Assembly: GCA_016180085.1 (NCBI GenBank)
Contig: JACPBX010000009.1
Coordinates: 1-60,408 of the forward strand
Source of the DNA: Candidatus Woesearchaeota archaeon
GTDB taxonomy: Archaea > Nanobdellota > Nanobdellia > Woesearchaeales > UBA10216
DNA: 60,408 nucleotides
Reading direction: 5' to 3'
A program made the position numbers and the translations under genes. Positions within the stretch are counted from its first letter, which is position 1, and each line of letters starts with the position of its first letter. Under the pieces are notes generated by a model that saw nothing but the letters and a program-made list of their open reading frames with translations, was not told where the DNA came from and ran no database searches. Below, piece after piece: positions 57,759 to 60,408 of the stretch.

Positions 57759-58494
57759 CTCTGGGCAGAGGAGTTGGCACTCGTTCAGCCACTCTTTGCG
57801 TTGGTCTCCGACCCTCACTTCTGGTGCCTAAGCCCCCGCGGTTTGTCATGTAGAATTGGATTGCTGCGCGTGTGTCAAGTAATGTTCCCCCTGATATCTC
57901 GTCAAGCCAATTTATCGGAGACCCTGCAGGCATAGCATCTTGTTTTTGAGGCATGTGTTGTAGCTCCCCTAAAGCGTAGCCTGCCGTATCCATGTCCAAC
58001 GGTTTTTTGAATCTAAATACCCCATCCCATACGTCACCAAGACAACTCAAATCAATCCCCTCATTCTTTGCGTACCACAAAACAGCCGGGCCTCCAACCG
58101 GTTCTGCTGTAACACGATTTCCTGACTTGGTATCGAATGTGGCCGGCCGGGGTGAAGGAACATAAAACTGGACTGCAATTAATCCCTTATCGTAAACCCA
58201 GTCGCTTGGCTTGTAAAAAACCGTGCCTGTGGCGCCGGTCTTAGCAGCCATTTCGGTTATGGCTCTGTTTTTTGCTGCAAGTTCACCAGCAAGTTTTTTT
58301 TGGAAATCCCGGCGGTCAGCAACAGAAGCAGCGTTAAAAGCTACCTGCAGCAACTTTGGGTCTCCGATCGGGGCCCAGTACTCTGAACTCCCGTCAAGCC
58401 TAGTCAGAAAACCATCCTGCCCAACGATAAGCATTTCAAGCGACAGGGGGCCTCCTGTGGCGGCACTACTTCTAATGACTGTAAGTTCTTGCAT
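57754..58494 (-). CDS. Hypothetical protein (orphan)
   Basis: 246 residues, family not recognised. Mixed alpha/beta with many Gly/Pro and aromatic residues, such as GATGTVFYKPSDWVYDKGLIAVQFYVPSPRP and SGGTLLDTRAAIQFYMTNRGGLG; the C-terminal 25 residues are Pro/Arg-rich and likely disordered. No signal peptide or membrane segment. ATG 58494 is 28 nt from a TATA element. Stop overlaps the dyad at 57712-57758. Confidence 0.6.
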   Translation of the reverse strand: MQELTVIRSSAATGGPLSLEMLIVGQDGFLTRLDGSSEYWAPIGDPKLLQVAFNAASVADRRDFQKKLAGELAAKNRAITEMAAKTGATGTVFYKPSDWVYDKGLIAVQFYVPSPRPATFDTKSGNRVTAEPVGGPAVLWYAKNEGIDLSCLGDVWDGVFRFKKPLDMDTAGYALGELQHMPQKQDAMPAGSPINWLDEISGGTLLDTRAAIQFYMTNRGGLGTRSEGRRPTQRVAERVPTPLPRV

Positions 58495-58517
58495 ACAGGC
58501 CCTCTCATTCGAATCTG

Positions 58518-58527
58518 TATTTAAATC
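58518..58527 (-). promoter_or_regulatory. TATA box of the 57754 orphan
   Basis: On the minus strand GATTTAAATA, centred about 28 nt before ATG 58494. Confidence 0.5.
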
Positions 58528-58559
58528 TTTCTATTTTCACCACTTGTCAGAAATAACAA

Positions 58560-58865
58560 TTATGTGATAAGAATCTGCAAGTGCGGCACATCGGCAACCG
58601 TTTTCACATCGCTTTTTACAGCAAGCCCAAGAGCTACTGCAATGGCAACAGCATTTTTTCCAACAGCATGAATTGTGTATGCCTTCAGCATCAGCTCCCG
58701 TACATCAGCCTCGTCTTTCTCGTTCCCTCTGTAGAATTTTGAACTCGAATCGACCACGGCATCCTTGTCCTCAAGCCTTTTGCCGTGCACGCTGCTGTCG
58801 CAGACTGTGAGAATGAGCCTTCCTTCAGAACTGTGCTGTGCTACAACAAAGGAGTCCTGTGGCAT
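58560..58865 (-). CDS. DUF424 protein
   Basis: 101 residues of the archaeal DUF424 family: short N-terminal strands (ILTVCDSSVHGKRLEDKDAVVDSSSKFYRGNEKDEADV) and helices (LMLKAYTIHAVGKNAVAIAVALGLA), ending VADVPHLQILI. Uncharacterised, commonly encoded near translation genes, as here after aIF2-beta (7-nt gap). Confidence 0.85.
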   Translation of the reverse strand: MPQDSFVVAQHSSEGRLILTVCDSSVHGKRLEDKDAVVDSSSKFYRGNEKDEADVRELMLKAYTIHAVGKNAVAIAVALGLAVKSDVKTVADVPHLQILIT

Positions 58866-58872
58866 TATAGCC

Positions 58873-59286
58873 TCAAATCCTTACCTTTACTGCGTGCCTT
58901 GCCCCGCAGGCTGAACATTTAATGAACGTCACGTTGTCCTCTTTCTCAAGCTTTGTATCTGGCCTTTTGCACTCGGGGCACGTTACAAAGTCCTTCAGGT
59001 ATTGCTGTACCTTTTCGTTTATCCTTGATGCCGGGACCTTTGTGCCAAGAATCAGTGCTGTCTTTGACGTCTCCCCCGATGTTGCCAGTTCCTTTAGAAG
59101 ATATTTAAGGAAATGCTCCAGCGGCCTGCCCATAATTCCGGCTATGCTGTGGAAGTTGCTGACCACAGTCCTGTTGCCCTGTATATGACCCAAAACCTTC
59201 GGAACCTCAAGCCTTTCAGTAGCTAGATTTTTCTGCGGCAAAAGCTCCTGCGCCCTTTTCAGCAAAGACTCGTAGTCGGTTGGCAT
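58873..59286 (-). CDS. eif2b: Translation initiation factor aIF2 beta
   Basis: Subunit of heterotrimeric aIF2, which delivers initiator tRNA. 137 residues: N-terminal helix, central domain (RTVVSNFHSIAGIMGRPLEHFLKYLLKELATSG, LGTKVPASRINEKVQQYLKDFV) and a zinc ribbon (CPECKRPDTKLEKEDNVTFIKCSACGARHAV). TATA-like AGCTTTTAAAAG region on - at 59312-59319 is about 29 nt upstream of ATG 59286. Confidence 0.95.
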   Translation of the reverse strand: MPTDYESLLKRAQELLPQKNLATERLEVPKVLGHIQGNRTVVSNFHSIAGIMGRPLEHFLKYLLKELATSGETSKTALILGTKVPASRINEKVQQYLKDFVTCPECKRPDTKLEKEDNVTFIKCSACGARHAVKVRI

Positions 59287-59311
59287 ATGGCCATAGAGAA
59301 CCCGCAGCCTC

Positions 59312-59319
59312 TTTTAAAG
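59312..59319 (-). promoter_or_regulatory. TATA box of aIF2-beta
   Basis: On the minus strand CTTTAAAA, centred about 29 nt before ATG 59286. Confidence 0.5.
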
Positions 59320-59346
59320 CTTATCCTGCTTTTCCCGCGCTAAGGC

Positions 59347-60072
59347 CTATTCCAGTACCTTCAGCCTGCCTGGCAGCACCTCAAAAAGGTCGCCTGCCTT
59401 GGTCATCTCACTTATCAGAAGCTCTGCGTTGCCTCCGCTGAACTTTTCGGTGAACTTGATGGCAACAGCGCTTATGTCAGCTCCCCTCCCAGTGTCGAGC
59501 TCTTTTATTATGCGGTAAATCTCAATCTTTCCTTTGCTCACATAATCTATCCCATCCAAATCCCGGTCTTGCATGCCCTCTCGGTTTTTCCCGGCCGCCT
59601 TCACAACTGTTTTTTCATTACCTGCATAACTTTGCGCCTTCGCCTGCATCAGCAGTTCAAGCTTTCTTACCTCAGCCCACTTTACGTTATTCGCGGGCTT
59701 CAGCACTTCGGGAGCGATGTAAGTTTCCCCGCCGTAATGCCGTGGTCTGCCTATGATTGCCGTGAAATCGCCCACGGCCAGCTTTTTCAGCATGGCTTCA
59801 TTGTCAAAGAATCTAAGTCTTATCTGCCCGGTCCCGTCATCAACAACCGCATCTTCCCAGCCTTCGCCCTCCTGAGACTCGTTCTTTGCAACCACGGTTG
59901 CAAGAATATTAACCCTTTTAATCTGCCTGTTGCCTGTGTTGAGCACTGTCGTGCCGTCTTCTGCCAACTCAAAAGCCCCTTGCAGAATTTCATTAATGCT
60001 GGCTTTTTGTGCAGCATCCCTTTTGAACTGTTTCTCCTGCAACATTTTACATTGTGCAACTTCCAGGCTCAC
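59347..60072 (-). CDS. RPA-like single-stranded-DNA-binding protein (OB fold + winged helix)
   Basis: Resembles the RPA32-type subunit: one OB fold (about residues 50-140, RQIKRVNILATVVAKNE ... VVDDGTGQIRLRFFDNEAML ... VGDFTAIIGRPRHYGGETYIAPEVL) and a C-terminal winged helix (about 180-240, KGKIEIYRIIKELDTGRGADISAVAIKFTEKFSGGNAELLISEM). 241 residues from GTG 60072, which overlaps the mcm stop (GTGA) as in a translationally coupled pair; ATG 60045 is an alternative. Role in ssDNA binding at the fork is inferred from fold and neighbour. Confidence 0.82.
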   Translation of the reverse strand: MSLEVAQCKMLQEKQFKRDAAQKASINEILQGAFELAEDGTTVLNTGNRQIKRVNILATVVAKNESQEGEGWEDAVVDDGTGQIRLRFFDNEAMLKKLAVGDFTAIIGRPRHYGGETYIAPEVLKPANNVKWAEVRKLELLMQAKAQSYAGNEKTVVKAAGKNREGMQDRDLDGIDYVSKGKIEIYRIIKELDTGRGADISAVAIKFTEKFSGGNAELLISEMTKAGDLFEVLPGRLKVLE

Positions 60073-60408
60073 ATTCTGGAGAGGAAGCCGTATCTTGGCT
60101 CGTAAACATCTCCGGAGCGCTTGAGCTTCTCTATTATCTCATCAACCTCAGACTTGCTTAGCCCTTTCTCGGTAGCCAGCCTTGCGACGTCCTCTACCGG
60201 TATTGTCTTGCCAAGCTCCTGCTCGAGCTCCTCAAGTATTTGCTTGATTACAAATATTTTTTCCCTTTGCGATGCCGGTATGCCGGTCGCGATGCGGTCT
60301 ATGTCGATTTGCCCGGTTTCCTTCTCCCTTCCTATCTGCATTAGGCAGAAGACCAGCAATTCAATGGCCCTCCTCGCATCCTCCCTTGTCACCTTTTCCG
60401 AGAGCCTT
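60069..60408 (-). CDS. mcm: MCM replicative helicase, C-terminal part only
   Basis: The frame is open to the window edge; the visible residues are the MCM C-terminal end: AAA+ lid (RLSEKVTREDARRAIELLVFCLMQIGREKETGQIDIDRIATG) and the winged helix (KTIPVEDVARLATEKGLSKSEVDEIIEKLKRSGDVYEPRYGFLSRM). The helicase catalytic domain lies outside. Directly upstream of the RPA-like gene with 4-nt overlap. Confidence 0.9.
   Translation of the reverse strand, partial: RLSEKVTREDARRAIELLVFCLMQIGREKETGQIDIDRIATGIPASQREKIFVIKQILEELEQELGKTIPVEDVARLATEKGLSKSEVDEIIEKLKRSGDVYEPRYGFLSRM

Overview
This window is archaeal chromosome. It carries the universal S10/spc-type ribosomal protein operon in archaeal order with archaeal/eukaryotic-only members (eS4, eL32, eL19, SUI1/aIF1). 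It also has a family D DNA polymerase (DP1 and DP2), Orc1/Cdc6, MCM, an RPA-like protein, FEN1, Hjc, TFE, EndA, PAN, aPelota, aIF2-beta and a geranylgeranyl-reductase-family flavoprotein. Lineage-specific exported proteins, Ala/Lys/Glu-rich tails on several ribosomal proteins, many orphan ORFs and probably leaderless genes (an A/T-rich TATA box about 24-33 nt before the start codon) suggest a small-genome, DPANN-like archaeon. The phylum cannot be fixed from the sequence alone. I see no CRISPR array, insertion sequence, tRNA or rRNA. Coding density is high; the longest gene-free stretch is 50808-51088, which I interpret as a replication origin.

Layout. 1-13.5 kb: uL4 (5' truncated) through uL15, then SecY and an EMC3/Oxa1-like DUF106 protein, all on +. 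13.5-18.4 kb (-): PheT/PheS, an orphan and a TrmB-type regulator. 18.4-22 kb: a palindrome-bearing intergenic region, a fused beta-alpha ADP-forming acyl-CoA synthetase (+) and aPelota (-). 22-30 kb: an accessory surface locus with a single-pass exported protein, a DUF4258/zinc-finger-AbrB toxin-antitoxin module plus a 51-aa ORF, a multi-pass membrane protein, two paralogous lipoproteins and a CARDB-like Cys-rich protein. 30-35 kb (-): a long coiled-coil protein, a disrupted clamp-loader small subunit, a PRC-barrel protein and a Cas4/Dna2-like nuclease. 35-41 kb (+): TyrRS, a helical orphan, TldD/TldE and PAN. 41-47.6 kb: an orphan, a HAD phosphatase, Trm5, FEN1, a winged-helix protein, a membrane orphan, EndA and the reductase. 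47.6-50.8 kb: RNase Z, Hjc, TFE, a small membrane protein and a second TrmB paralogue. 50.8-57.7 kb: putative oriC, then cdc6-DP1-DP2. 57.7-60.4 kb (-): an orphan, DUF424, aIF2-beta, an RPA-like protein and the 3' end of mcm.

How it fits together. The window combines core translation with a dense replication/repair neighbourhood. The cdc6-DP1-DP2 block follows an intergenic region with two outward-facing ORB-like elements, the arrangement known around Pyrococcus oriC. The most checkable surprises are that candidate oriC, a clamp-loader gene missing about 133 nt (sensor 1 and SRC finger), a PAN gene whose only well-placed start codon is AUA, palindromic operators beside TrmB/ACD, a repeated dyad element, a triple hairpin between two divergent promoters, and the uncharacterised surface-protein locus.
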